Below are positions 51,990-60,808 of a stretch of 64,000 nucleotides of DNA, in pieces; positions within the stretch are counted from its first letter, which is position 1; each line of letters begins with the position of its first letter. The notes beneath the pieces were generated by a model. It was not told the origin of the DNA, searched no databases, and saw only the letters and a list, made by a program, of their open reading frames with translations. Location: assembly GCA_021201235.1 (NCBI GenBank), contig JAJQFI010000025.1, forward strand, positions 62,001 to 126,000, given 5' to 3'. The position numbers and the translations under genes are program-made. This DNA is from Oscillospiraceae bacterium. Lineage in GTDB: Bacteria > Bacillota > Clostridia > Oscillospirales > Ruminococcaceae.

Positions 51990-53456
51990 ATGAAGAAGAT
52001 TATTGCATTACTGTTGGCTTCCATAATGATTTTCGCTCTTGTCGGATGCGGAAGTTCAAACCGTGAAGTTGTACAGCTTACATTTGCCACACAGGATGCC
52101 GAGGCTATCCTCAATGCGGCGGGAATTTATCTGCCGGATGCCGAGGATACCGAGGTGTCGGGAAGCTCCATCACATGGTTCGCGTGGTATGACGACATGC
52201 AGAACTATTCCGAGGACGAAATCATAAACTCCGGCTACTGGACATTCCAGGAGAAATACGGTTGCTCGATCGAGTGGTACGAGTGCACCTGGGACACAAG
52301 ATATGACGAGCTCGCAAACCTTATCTTAGCTTCCAACTCGCCCGACTTCTACCCCGGCGACAACGAGGTCTTCCCGAACAGCTGTCTGAAGGGCATCTTC
52401 GTCCCCGTCGACGACTATATCGACTATGATGATCCCCTCTGGGAGGGCGAAAAGGAATATGCCTATACCTACTTCTCCATCAAGGACAGACCTTATATAA
52501 TAGTATATGACAACACCTTCACCAATGTTGTTGCCTATAACAGAAGAGTTATGGAAGAAAACGGCTTCGATGACCCCGCCGAGCTCTATTATAATGACGA
52601 GTGGACTTGGGACGTCTTCTATGAGATGTGCGTCGAGTTCTCCGATGCCGACGAGGACAAGTATGCTCTCGACGGCTTCTGGTACAGCGCAGGTTTTATG
52701 CACTCCTGCGGCGAAACGATAATCGTCTATAACACCGAGACTCAGCAGTTCGAAAACAATTCCGACTCGGCGGCAATCGAGAGAGCGGCTTCGCTCCTTT
52801 ATGACCTGTCGAAGAACGGTTGCATCTATCCGAGATGGAACAACGATAACTGGAACACGAGAAACAACTCCACCACCGGTGCTGGCATCAAGGAGGGTCT
52901 TTGCCTCTTCTATATCGGTGGCTCGTGGATGTTCACCGACACGGTTGAGAATATCGAATCCGTCTGGGGCGACATGTCCGAGGGCGAGCTCATGTTCGTT
53001 CCCCTTCCCCGTGACGACGACGGCAACGGCTACTACTACACCGAATCCGCCTCCTCCGGCTACTGCATAGTTCAGGGCGCTCCGAACCCCGAGGGCGTTG
53101 CGCTTCTTGCGGCTTGCATGAGATTCAAGGTCCTCGACCCGACGGTCGTCGACATCGACAGACTTCAGCTTGAGGAAACCTACCTCTGGACTTCCGACAT
53201 GCTCGACATGTACGACGTGTGCTATGAGCTCTCGACCTCGACCGACAACATCCTCGTTGTCTACGGCGCAGGCTACGGCACCAAGCTCGAATCGGTCGTC
53301 TCGACCTATGAAGGCATCGCCGACTCGGCAGATCCGACCACCTGGGCACAGCTCAAGGAGTCCTATGACGAACAGCTTGAGTACTATATAAATCAGCTCA
53401 ACAGCCAGATTGCGGAGTATGACCCGTATAGCCTTGATAGCGATTATAATAGCTGA
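51990..53456 (+). CDS. Solitary extracellular solute-binding lipoprotein, copy B
   Basis: A 488-residue lipoprotein with lipobox IFALVGCGSS. It shares long stretches with copy A, for example REVVQLTFATQDAEAILNAA, NYSEDEIINSGYWTFQEKYG and GVALLAACMRFKVLDPTVV. Differences gather in the ligand-cleft loops, suggesting related but different ligands. GGAGG precedes the ATG and a terminator follows; no permease or ATPase is encoded nearby apart from the downstream Opp system, which belongs to another family. Confidence 0.82.
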   Translation: MKKIIALLLASIMIFALVGCGSSNREVVQLTFATQDAEAILNAAGIYLPDAEDTEVSGSSITWFAWYDDMQNYSEDEIINSGYWTFQEKYGCSIEWYECTWDTRYDELANLILASNSPDFYPGDNEVFPNSCLKGIFVPVDDYIDYDDPLWEGEKEYAYTYFSIKDRPYIIVYDNTFTNVVAYNRRVMEENGFDDPAELYYNDEWTWDVFYEMCVEFSDADEDKYALDGFWYSAGFMHSCGETIIVYNTETQQFENNSDSAAIERAASLLYDLSKNGCIYPRWNNDNWNTRNNSTTGAGIKEGLCLFYIGGSWMFTDTVENIESVWGDMSEGELMFVPLPRDDDGNGYYYTESASSGYCIVQGAPNPEGVALLAACMRFKVLDPTVVDIDRLQLEETYLWTSDMLDMYDVCYELSTSTDNILVVYGAGYGTKLESVVSTYEGIADSADPTTWAQLKESYDEQLEYYINQLNSQIAEYDPYSLDSDYNS

Positions 53457-53479
53457 TTGCGAATGTTGAAATGAAAAAT

Positions 53480-53505
53480 GCCGCCCTGATGGGCGGCTTT
53501 TTTCA
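53480..53505 (+). terminator. Terminator after lipoprotein copy B
   Basis: GCCGCCC-TGAT-GGGCGGC then TTTTTTCAT. Confidence 0.9.
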
Positions 53506-53739
53506 TCCTCCCCTCATGAATAATCGAACCCCGAAACTTGCAAAATCCTCGCTTTTGTGCCCGAAAAATTGCCGAATATGAATTTTTTTGTGTGCTAACT
53601 TTCATGGCGGATTTTATGTTTCCTTTACAAAGGCTTCCAGTTTCGTTTACTTTTCGGATTTTGAGACCTTCAAAATGTCCAAAATGCTGTGAAAAATCGG
53701 CGACGTTTTTTGCATTATCGCCTAAATTTGCGAGGTCTA
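53506..53739. other. AT-rich gap without recognisable gene
   Basis: About 230 bases between the lipoprotein terminator and the oppA promoter. Short open frames exist on both strands but lack ribosome sites and resemble nothing I know. No repeat or hairpin stands out. Confidence 0.5.
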
Positions 53740-53768
53740 TTGACAAGTGAACTTAAAAGGCGTATAAT
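53740..53768 (+). promoter_or_regulatory. Promoter of the opp operon
   Basis: TTGACA and TATAAT with a 17-base spacer, followed by a 180-base leader that holds CGTGA-N19-TCACG near 53777 and a GTTGCGATAAACG region before the GGAGG site. Confidence 0.8.
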
Positions 53769-53957
53769 GAAACAATCGTGAAGGTAGGGGCACCCTCCTC
53801 TCACGGAGTCAACACATTTTGTGGCTGATTTCAGTGATTGAAAAGGATGAAACCCGCCTCACACGGGAAACAGCTCGCATGAAAATGCGAATTTCCAAAG
53901 CACGCATCGAACGTTGCGATAAACGTTCGCGCGAAATTTATTGGAGGTAAATCTAAC

Positions 53958-56219
53958 ATGAAAAGACTACTTGCTATGATCTTAGCTGTTGCAATGGTTC
54001 TTTCCTGCTTCTCCGCTTGCGGTGATACTGCTACTAATGACAGTTCCACCACCAATGCAGCTGACAGCAATGACGATGCCACTGCTACAGACGACACAGC
54101 TACAGAGAATCCTACCGAGCCGGTAGATCCCTATGCTGACTATGAGATCTGGGTCGAGAACGAAGATGGAACCGTTTCCATCGACTTCGAAGAGTACACT
54201 GCACTTTCCGCAGCTATCTACTCCGACGTTCTTGGCGAATACTACGATTACTATCAGGCAGCTTCCGAGGCTGAGTCCGTTTCTGAAAAGTACGCTCTCT
54301 ATGCTATCGCTGAGGCTAAGCTCCTTGAAGAGTGCGTATTCGTTTCCACTACTTACGACGGTGGCGGACAGGCTATGAGCCGCGTTATGGCTCGTTCCGG
54401 CGACTATGCTCTTTGGGGCTCTGATAGCGACAGAATGCACAACTACGTTGTTACCAACGAGATCATCTCTGTTGCTGACAGAACCTACGTCAAGGAACTC
54501 TGGGAAGAGCTCAGAGGCACCGGCACCTACCTCGAGACTGCTAAGGCTTATCTCGCTGAGCAGGGCTACACCTTCGACGATGAGTATGTAAACAGCTACA
54601 CCGGTGATGCCGAGACCTTCGACATCCTCGCTACTTCACAGGCTACCGACTCCGAGAAGGTTATCCAGTGCATTGACGGACTCGTTGAGTACGATTCCGA
54701 AGGCGTTCTTCAGCCGGCACTCGCTGAGAGCTGGGAAGTTTCCGACGACGGTCTTACCTGGACCTTCCACATCCGTGAAGGCGTTACATGGGTTGACTCT
54801 CAGGGCAGATATGTAGCAGACGTTACTGCTGACGACTGGGTTGCAGCTATGCAGCACATGCTCGATGCAGCAGGCGGACTTGAGTACCTCGTTGACGGCG
54901 AAGTTGGTTTGTCCATCACTGACGCTTACGAGTACCTCACCGGCGAAATCACCGACTTCTCTGAGGTTGGCGTTACCGCTGTTGACGACTACACCCTCGT
55001 TTACACCCTCGACGAGCCTTGCTCTTACTTCGAGACCATGCTCGGCTACTCCATCTTCCTTCCTATGAGCAGAAGCTACTACACTTCTCAGGGCGGTAAG
55101 TTCGGCGACGAGTATGATCCTTCCGCAGCTGATTACTACTACGGAACTACTTTCGAGAACATCGCTTACTGCGGTCCGTTCATCATCACTCAGTACACCA
55201 ACGAGAACACCATCAAGTGGGAGTACAACGAGTCCTACTGGAATCCTGACAACATGCAGATCCACTCCATCACTTGGCTCTACAACGATGGTTCCGACGT
55301 TACCAAGCAGTACAACGACTTCATCTCCGGTTTGTTTGACTCTGTAAGTATCTCCACTTCAATCGCTGCTATCGCAGAGGCTGATGGATACTCCACCGAC
55401 AACTACATCTACCGTGCTGACCTCGGTACTATTTCCTACCTCGCATTCTACAACATCTACAGAACTGCATTTGCTAACTTCAACGACAGCACAACCTTGG
55501 TTTCCTCCCTCTCTGAAGAAGAGGCTACAAGAACCAACGTTGCTATGCTCAATGTTCACTTCAGAAGAGCTATCACCTATGCTGTAGACAGAATCTCCTA
55601 CAACGCTCAGTTCTACGGAGATGAAATCGCTGCAGTTCGTGTATCCAACTCTTATGTTCCCGGTGACTTCGTTGTCCTCGATGAGGAAGTTACTGTTGAC
55701 ATCAACGGCACTGCTACCACCTTCCCTGCCGGCACCTACTACGGCGAAATCCTTCAGGCTCAGCTCGATGCTGATGGCGTAGCTATCAAGTCTTGGGATC
55801 CCGAGACCAACTCTTCTGCTGGTTACGATGGATACTACAACGTTGACAACGCTGTTGCTGAACTCGAAATCGCTATCGAAGAGCTCGCTGCTGAAGGCGT
55901 TGTAATCGACGAGGATAATCCTATCCACATCGAATTCGTTACCACCGGTGCTGTTGAGACTTATGTAAACGGCGCTAACGCTTGGAAGCAGTCTGTTGAG
56001 TCCGCACTCGGCGGAAAGGTCATCATCGACATCGTCGCTGCTGACGCTACCTCCGATTGGTACTATGCTTGCTACTACTTCAGCTATGGTTACGAAGCTA
56101 ACTTCAACATCAACACCTTGTCCGGTTGGGGTCCTGACTACGGCGATCCTTCCACTTATCTCGGAACCTTCCTCGATAGTTACTCCGGCTACATGGTCAA
56201 GAGCATTGGTATCTATTAA
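53958..56219 (+). CDS. oppA: Oligopeptide ABC transporter substrate-binding lipoprotein, apparently circularly permuted
   Basis: A 753-residue lipoprotein (lipobox CFSACG). The normal OppA beginning (TFDILATSQATDSEKVIQCIDGLVEYDSEG, LQPALAESWEVSDDGLTWTFHIREGV) appears only at about residue 215. The protein ends right after GWGPDYGDPSTYLGTFL, where standard OppA proteins have about 100 more residues. Those residues seem to be at the N-terminus instead: EYTALSAAIY followed by SEKYALYAIAEAKLLEECVF and a GGGQAMSRV strand look like the usual OppA C-terminal lobe end. Codon use is biased to GCT, GTT and similar, unlike neighbours, a sign of high expression. Confidence 0.88.
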   Translation: MKRLLAMILAVAMVLSCFSACGDTATNDSSTTNAADSNDDATATDDTATENPTEPVDPYADYEIWVENEDGTVSIDFEEYTALSAAIYSDVLGEYYDYYQAASEAESVSEKYALYAIAEAKLLEECVFVSTTYDGGGQAMSRVMARSGDYALWGSDSDRMHNYVVTNEIISVADRTYVKELWEELRGTGTYLETAKAYLAEQGYTFDDEYVNSYTGDAETFDILATSQATDSEKVIQCIDGLVEYDSEGVLQPALAESWEVSDDGLTWTFHIREGVTWVDSQGRYVADVTADDWVAAMQHMLDAAGGLEYLVDGEVGLSITDAYEYLTGEITDFSEVGVTAVDDYTLVYTLDEPCSYFETMLGYSIFLPMSRSYYTSQGGKFGDEYDPSAADYYYGTTFENIAYCGPFIITQYTNENTIKWEYNESYWNPDNMQIHSITWLYNDGSDVTKQYNDFISGLFDSVSISTSIAAIAEADGYSTDNYIYRADLGTISYLAFYNIYRTAFANFNDSTTLVSSLSEEEATRTNVAMLNVHFRRAITYAVDRISYNAQFYGDEIAAVRVSNSYVPGDFVVLDEEVTVDINGTATTFPAGTYYGEILQAQLDADGVAIKSWDPETNSSAGYDGYYNVDNAVAELEIAIEELAAEGVVIDEDNPIHIEFVTTGAVETYVNGANAWKQSVESALGGKVIIDIVAADATSDWYYACYYFSYGYEANFNINTLSGWGPDYGDPSTYLGTFLDSYSGYMVKSIGIY

Positions 56220-56289
56220 TTTAGAACCTGCTCCGAATCAGATCAATTTAATCTGAATAGCAAAGCTTTAAATCTTAATCAGAGTATCT

Positions 56290-56320
56290 GCCCCCAAGAG
56301 TCAAGGCTTTTGGGGGCTCT
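56290..56320 (+). terminator. Hairpin between oppA and oppB (partial terminator)
   Basis: GCCCCCAAGAG...CTTTTGGGGGC stem with a pyrimidine-rich but short T tail (CTCTCTGTT). It may let only part of transcription reach oppBCDF, giving excess OppA, or may protect the oppA mRNA 3' end. Confidence 0.65.
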
Positions 56321-56464
56321 CTGTTAAAGATTGCTTCAAGGCTTTAAAGAGATATCAACATTTTCTTGGAATCCGGCGACTTAAGGGCCGGATTTCCGCA
56401 GGAGAACCTAACGACTAAAACAACAATGGGGAATGGCGGCGGTTGTTTCCCCGCGTAAGGAACG

Positions 56465-58045
56465 GTGGACAAAGTGGCAAGATATCTAATAAGAAGAATA
56501 TTAACGGGTTTGCTCTCTATCGTTGCAGTTATAGCAATCGTCATGGTCCTGGTATATTCCCTTATGGACAGGACGCTGATATTCGCGCAGGACACTGTTT
56601 ATTCGAAACAGAGCAACAATAACAAAACCATCTATCAGTATCAGAAGTGGGAGGAGTATGGCTACCTTGACTATGTAACCTACAACGACTATCTCAACGA
56701 ACTGGTGGCAAACGGCGAGATTGACGAGGACACCAAGTCTACAGTCACTTCAATCGCCAGAAAATCGGAAAACGACTCGGAAGAAGTCGCGGAATATGTT
56801 CAGAAGTTCACTGAATACTATCAGAGTCAGGGCTATACTGTTATAAGGTTAGACGCTGTTATGATGACCAACACCAAGGTTGCGACCGGTGGTAACCAAC
56901 AGCTCTTTGCTTATAAGAATATACCCGTCATCTCCCGACTCTGGACGTATCTTACAAGCATTTTGACATTCGACAACATCAACGCAGTTACCGACGACGT
57001 CGGAGAGCGTGGACTCACCTTTACATGGTATGACCCTGTTTACGGCGGAGACACCTTCTCGCCCGCAATCATCGGCAACGGCACAACGCATAAGTACCTA
57101 TTATACTTTGACAACGAGTTCCCGTTTATCCATCAGAACTTTGTGACGATAAACCTGGGAGTTTCATACACAGTTAATCAGGGTATTGATATCACCAATA
57201 CCATGTCTGACAAGCAAGGTAGCTACTCAAAGAGAGAGGTTACATACCCGACAGGCTTGACGGAACAGAGCGCCGATAACCTTCACACGGCGAAGTACGT
57301 TTCGGGAAGCCTTGAGAGTAATATCGTCTACTCTGAGAGATATACCGACAACTACACCAATACGACCACCTACAAGACAGGACGTTCGAGAATCGGTTAT
57401 TCGTTCATAATCGGTATCCTTTCGACGATTATGGCTTATGTCCTCGGTATTCCTCTCGGAATCCTCATGGCACAGCACAAGGACGGATTCCTTGACATGC
57501 TCGGAACTCTTTACATCATCTTCATGATTGCGGTTCCTTCGCTTGCATATATCTTTCTGTTCAAGGCAATAGGCGGAAACCTCGGGTTCCCGACGACGTT
57601 CATTATCGACACGGAAGTCCCGGCGATGTATGTCCTGCCTATCGTTTCACTGGCTTTGCCTTCGGTTGCAAGCCTGATGAAGTGGTTGCGTAGATACATG
57701 ATCGACCAGATGAATTCCGACTACGTCAAGTTTGCACGCGCAGGCGGTCTTTCGGAAGGCGAAATCTTCAGAAACCACATCTTAAAGAATGCGGTTATCC
57801 CGATTGTACACGGTATTCCCGGAAGCATTCTGGGAGCTCTTACAGGCGCCATCATCACCGAGCGTGTATACTCGGTTCCCGGTACTGGTAACCTCCTCAC
57901 GAGAGCAATCAACGCTTACGATAACTCGGTTATCGTCGGTGTAACGCTCTTCTATGCAGTGCTGTCCGTTGTCTCGCTCATTGCCGGCGACCTTCTTATG
58001 AGCGCTGTCGACCCGAGAATCAACTTTACTTCGAAAGCGCGGTGA
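56465..58045 (+). CDS. oppB: Oligopeptide ABC permease OppB with large extracytoplasmic insert
   Basis: A 526-residue permease; usual OppB/DppB proteins have about 310. The first helix is at residues 10-32 (LTGLLSIVAVIAIVMVLVYSLM). A soluble segment of about 275 residues follows, outside by topology, before the remaining helices start at about 309 (IGYSFIIGILSTIMAYVLGIPLGILMA). The coupling EAA loop is DYVKFARAGGLSEGEIFRNHILKNAVIP. The GTG at 56465 or a GTG three codons later may start it. Confidence 0.9.
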   Translation: MDKVARYLIRRILTGLLSIVAVIAIVMVLVYSLMDRTLIFAQDTVYSKQSNNNKTIYQYQKWEEYGYLDYVTYNDYLNELVANGEIDEDTKSTVTSIARKSENDSEEVAEYVQKFTEYYQSQGYTVIRLDAVMMTNTKVATGGNQQLFAYKNIPVISRLWTYLTSILTFDNINAVTDDVGERGLTFTWYDPVYGGDTFSPAIIGNGTTHKYLLYFDNEFPFIHQNFVTINLGVSYTVNQGIDITNTMSDKQGSYSKREVTYPTGLTEQSADNLHTAKYVSGSLESNIVYSERYTDNYTNTTTYKTGRSRIGYSFIIGILSTIMAYVLGIPLGILMAQHKDGFLDMLGTLYIIFMIAVPSLAYIFLFKAIGGNLGFPTTFIIDTEVPAMYVLPIVSLALPSVASLMKWLRRYMIDQMNSDYVKFARAGGLSEGEIFRNHILKNAVIPIVHGIPGSILGALTGAIITERVYSVPGTGNLLTRAINAYDNSVIVGVTLFYAVLSVVSLIAGDLLMSAVDPRINFTSKAR

Positions 58046-58051
58046 TTGAAT

Positions 58052-59026
58052 ATGACAACAGCTGAAATATCCGAAAAATACGGTCTTTCAAAGGAAGAGC
58101 TCTTCGCCCACGTTGAGAACGATGCAGAAGAGGCAGAAAGAATAACCGCTCCGCGTTATTCCTACTGGCACTCGGTCTTCCGTGTGTTCTTCCGCAAGAA
58201 GATTAATATCGTAATCCTGGCGCTCCTCGCCTTCATAGTCATATTCACATATGTCTATCCGGCAGTCACCAATTACGACAAGTTTGCAAACATCATGGAT
58301 GCAAGTGCGAAGCACCTGACTCCTGCTGCGGCAATGGAGAAGTTCGGCTATAATATCCACTGGATATTCGGTACCGGCGCTTCGGGTCAGTCGACCTTTG
58401 ACGCTATCTGGTATGGCGCAAGAATCTCCATCTCTCTGGCGTTTATCTGCGCCGCAATCAACATGGTAATCGGTGTTGTCTTGGGCGCTGTCTGGGGCTT
58501 CTCGAAGAGATTCGACTCCATCATGATCCCGATCTATAACATCATCGGTAACATCCCCTACGTTTTGCTCATTTCCGTTCTCGTAATGATCTTCACGGCT
58601 TCGTTCTGGACGATGGTATTCGCCCTCACGATAACGGGCTGGATCGGAATAGCCTACTTCATACGAACGCAGGTTGTAATCATACGAGACCGAGAATATA
58701 ACCTCGCATCAAAGTGTCTTGGAACGTCCACCTTCAAGATAGCTATAAAGAACATCCTGCCGTTCATGACCTCCGTCATCGTTACTCAGGCGGCTACCGA
58801 AATTCCTTCCTATATCGGCTACGAAGTATTCCTTGCCTACATCGGAATGGGTCTTTCGGACATGTCACTCGGTCGTATGATTTACGATGCCGAGTCCGCA
58901 ATGGTAACTCCCGGCTGGCAGTTCGAGTTCTGGTGCCCGGTTGCTGTAGTCTCCATCATCACAATCGTTCTCTACGTTGTCGGTCAGAACTTAGGCGATG
59001 CTACCGACCCGAGAACACATATGTAA
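58052..59026 (+). CDS. oppC: Oligopeptide ABC permease OppC
   Basis: A 324-residue permease of normal length. A cytoplasmic N-terminal stretch precedes the first helix (INIVILALLAFIVIFTYVYPAV); GTGASGQSTFDAIWYGARISISLAFI is the typical OppC entry to the permease core, and the EAA loop is YNLASKCLGTSTFKIAIKNILPF. The ATG at 58052 lies six bases after the oppB stop. Confidence 0.94.
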   Translation: MTTAEISEKYGLSKEELFAHVENDAEEAERITAPRYSYWHSVFRVFFRKKINIVILALLAFIVIFTYVYPAVTNYDKFANIMDASAKHLTPAAAMEKFGYNIHWIFGTGASGQSTFDAIWYGARISISLAFICAAINMVIGVVLGAVWGFSKRFDSIMIPIYNIIGNIPYVLLISVLVMIFTASFWTMVFALTITGWIGIAYFIRTQVVIIRDREYNLASKCLGTSTFKIAIKNILPFMTSVIVTQAATEIPSYIGYEVFLAYIGMGLSDMSLGRMIYDAESAMVTPGWQFEFWCPVAVVSIITIVLYVVGQNLGDATDPRTHM

Positions 59027-59041
59027 TGGGGGTGTAGCTAC

Positions 59042-60796
59042 ATGGAAAATAATGAGAAGAAAGTGTTGCTCTCCGCTAAGGATGTGCACCTCCAGTTCAA
59101 AGTAAGAGGACGTATCCTCACTGCTATCAGAGGAATCTCTCTTGATATCTACGAAGAGGAATCAATAGCGATAGTCGGTGAGTCCGGCTCCGGTAAGTCC
59201 GTTTTCACAAAGTGCTTCACCGGTATGAACGACCAGAACGGCTACATCAGCGGCGGCGAAATCATCTATAACGACCCCGAGCTTGCCGACACCCACGTTG
59301 CTCTGTCAAACAGCATCAAGAGAATCGAAGCAAGCGCAAAGAAGAAGCTCGACGAATATTCAAAGCTCGAATTGGGAGCTGAAACCTATAAGGAAATCCT
59401 TAACCTCGAATCCGAGAAGAAGGAGCGCGAGGGCTTGAGCTCGGATGAGCTCGGAGAGGAGAAGGCAAAGGAGTCTGATCTTATTGCGGACAGAACCGAC
59501 GCCTATAACCTCAAGCTCACACTCGACTCGAAGAAGGACAAGGCTCAGATCAAGGAGCTGAATGCAAAGATTGACGAATACGACGCAGAGCTCAAATCCT
59601 TGAGAGCCAAGGCAAAGGCTGTCGAGGCTGAGCACAAGAAGGCTCTCAAAGCAGACACTGCTTATCTTGCCACCTATAACGAGAAGATGGCGGCTCTCAA
59701 GTCGAAGTATCAGCAGGAAATTTCCGGCGAAATCTCCGACGAAACAAGAGAGCGCAACACCGTCCTTGCAAAGGAAATCTGCCTTTCAATCGGCAGATAC
59801 GGCATGAAGGACCGCTATTCGCTCCTGAATAAGCTCCTCAAAGCTCTTAAGAGGGCTATGCAGCTCGGCGTTGACCTTGACGACGACAAGCAGAGAAACT
59901 CTGTTTTCGATACGGCTGCGTTCAGAGTTCAGTATCTCGACGAGACCGAGGAAGCTCTGCACGGCACCTGTGTATTGAACCTTGCAAACGTCAAGTTCAG
60001 TCAGGACTGGGCGCAGATAAGAGGTAAGAGAATCGCGACGGTCTTCCAGGACCCGATGACCTCTCTTAACCCGATTATAACAATCGGCAAGCAGATTACT
60101 TCAATCATCATCAAGCATCAGGGATGCAGTGAGGTTGAGGCAAGAAGAAAAGCGCTTGACCTTATGCACAAGGTCGGTATCCCGAACCCCGAGAAGAGAT
60201 TTGACGATTATCCCTTCCAGTATTCAGGCGGTATGAGACAGAGAATCGTTATTGCGATTGCCCTCTCCTGCCAGCCGAAGATTCTCATCTGCGACGAGCC
60301 GACAACCGCTCTTGACGTTACGATTCAGGCTCAGATTCTGAAGCTCCTTAAGGACCTTCAGAAGGAGTTCCACTATACGATAGTGTTCATCACCCATGAC
60401 CTCGGAGTTGTTGCAAACATTGCGGACAGAGTCGCAGTGCTCTATGCCGGACAGATTATTGAGCTCGGCACCGTCGAAGAGGTATTCTATGACCCGAAGC
60501 ACCCCTACACATGGGCACTTCTTTCGAGTCTTCCTCAGCTCACACAGAGAAACACAAAGCTCTATTCAATCACAGGTACGCCTCCGTCGCTTTATAACGA
60601 GGTTGTCGGAGATGCATTTGCGCCGAGAAATCCCTATTGCCTTAAGATAGACACCCTTGAGGAGCCGCCGATGTTCAAGGTCAGCGAGACTCATTATGCA
60701 AAGACGTGGCTTCTTGATCCCGATGCGCCGAAGGTTGAAAAGCCCGAAGCTATCGACGATATTCACGGCAAGCTCATCAGAGCGTTCAACATATAA
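59042..60796 (+). CDS. oppD: Oligopeptide ABC ATPase OppD with internal helical insert
   Basis: A 584-residue ATPase; usual OppD has 330-350. Walker A is at 46-53 (GESGSGKS). After the strand GGEIIYND (about 71-78) comes a Lys/Glu-rich helical insert to about 322 (NAKIDEYDAELKSLRAKAKA is an example), then the normal fold resumes with QIRGKRIATVFQDPMTSLNP (Q-loop Gln336), signature YSGGMRQR (394-401), Walker B ILICDEP (414-420) and switch His452. The C-terminal OppD region with NPYCLKIDTLEEPP is present. All catalytic motifs are intact, so ATPase function is expected. Confidence 0.93.
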   Translation: MENNEKKVLLSAKDVHLQFKVRGRILTAIRGISLDIYEEESIAIVGESGSGKSVFTKCFTGMNDQNGYISGGEIIYNDPELADTHVALSNSIKRIEASAKKKLDEYSKLELGAETYKEILNLESEKKEREGLSSDELGEEKAKESDLIADRTDAYNLKLTLDSKKDKAQIKELNAKIDEYDAELKSLRAKAKAVEAEHKKALKADTAYLATYNEKMAALKSKYQQEISGEISDETRERNTVLAKEICLSIGRYGMKDRYSLLNKLLKALKRAMQLGVDLDDDKQRNSVFDTAAFRVQYLDETEEALHGTCVLNLANVKFSQDWAQIRGKRIATVFQDPMTSLNPIITIGKQITSIIIKHQGCSEVEARRKALDLMHKVGIPNPEKRFDDYPFQYSGGMRQRIVIAIALSCQPKILICDEPTTALDVTIQAQILKLLKDLQKEFHYTIVFITHDLGVVANIADRVAVLYAGQIIELGTVEEVFYDPKHPYTWALLSSLPQLTQRNTKLYSITGTPPSLYNEVVGDAFAPRNPYCLKIDTLEEPPMFKVSETHYAKTWLLDPDAPKVEKPEAIDDIHGKLIRAFNI

Positions 60797-60808
60797 GGGG
60801 GTTTTGAC

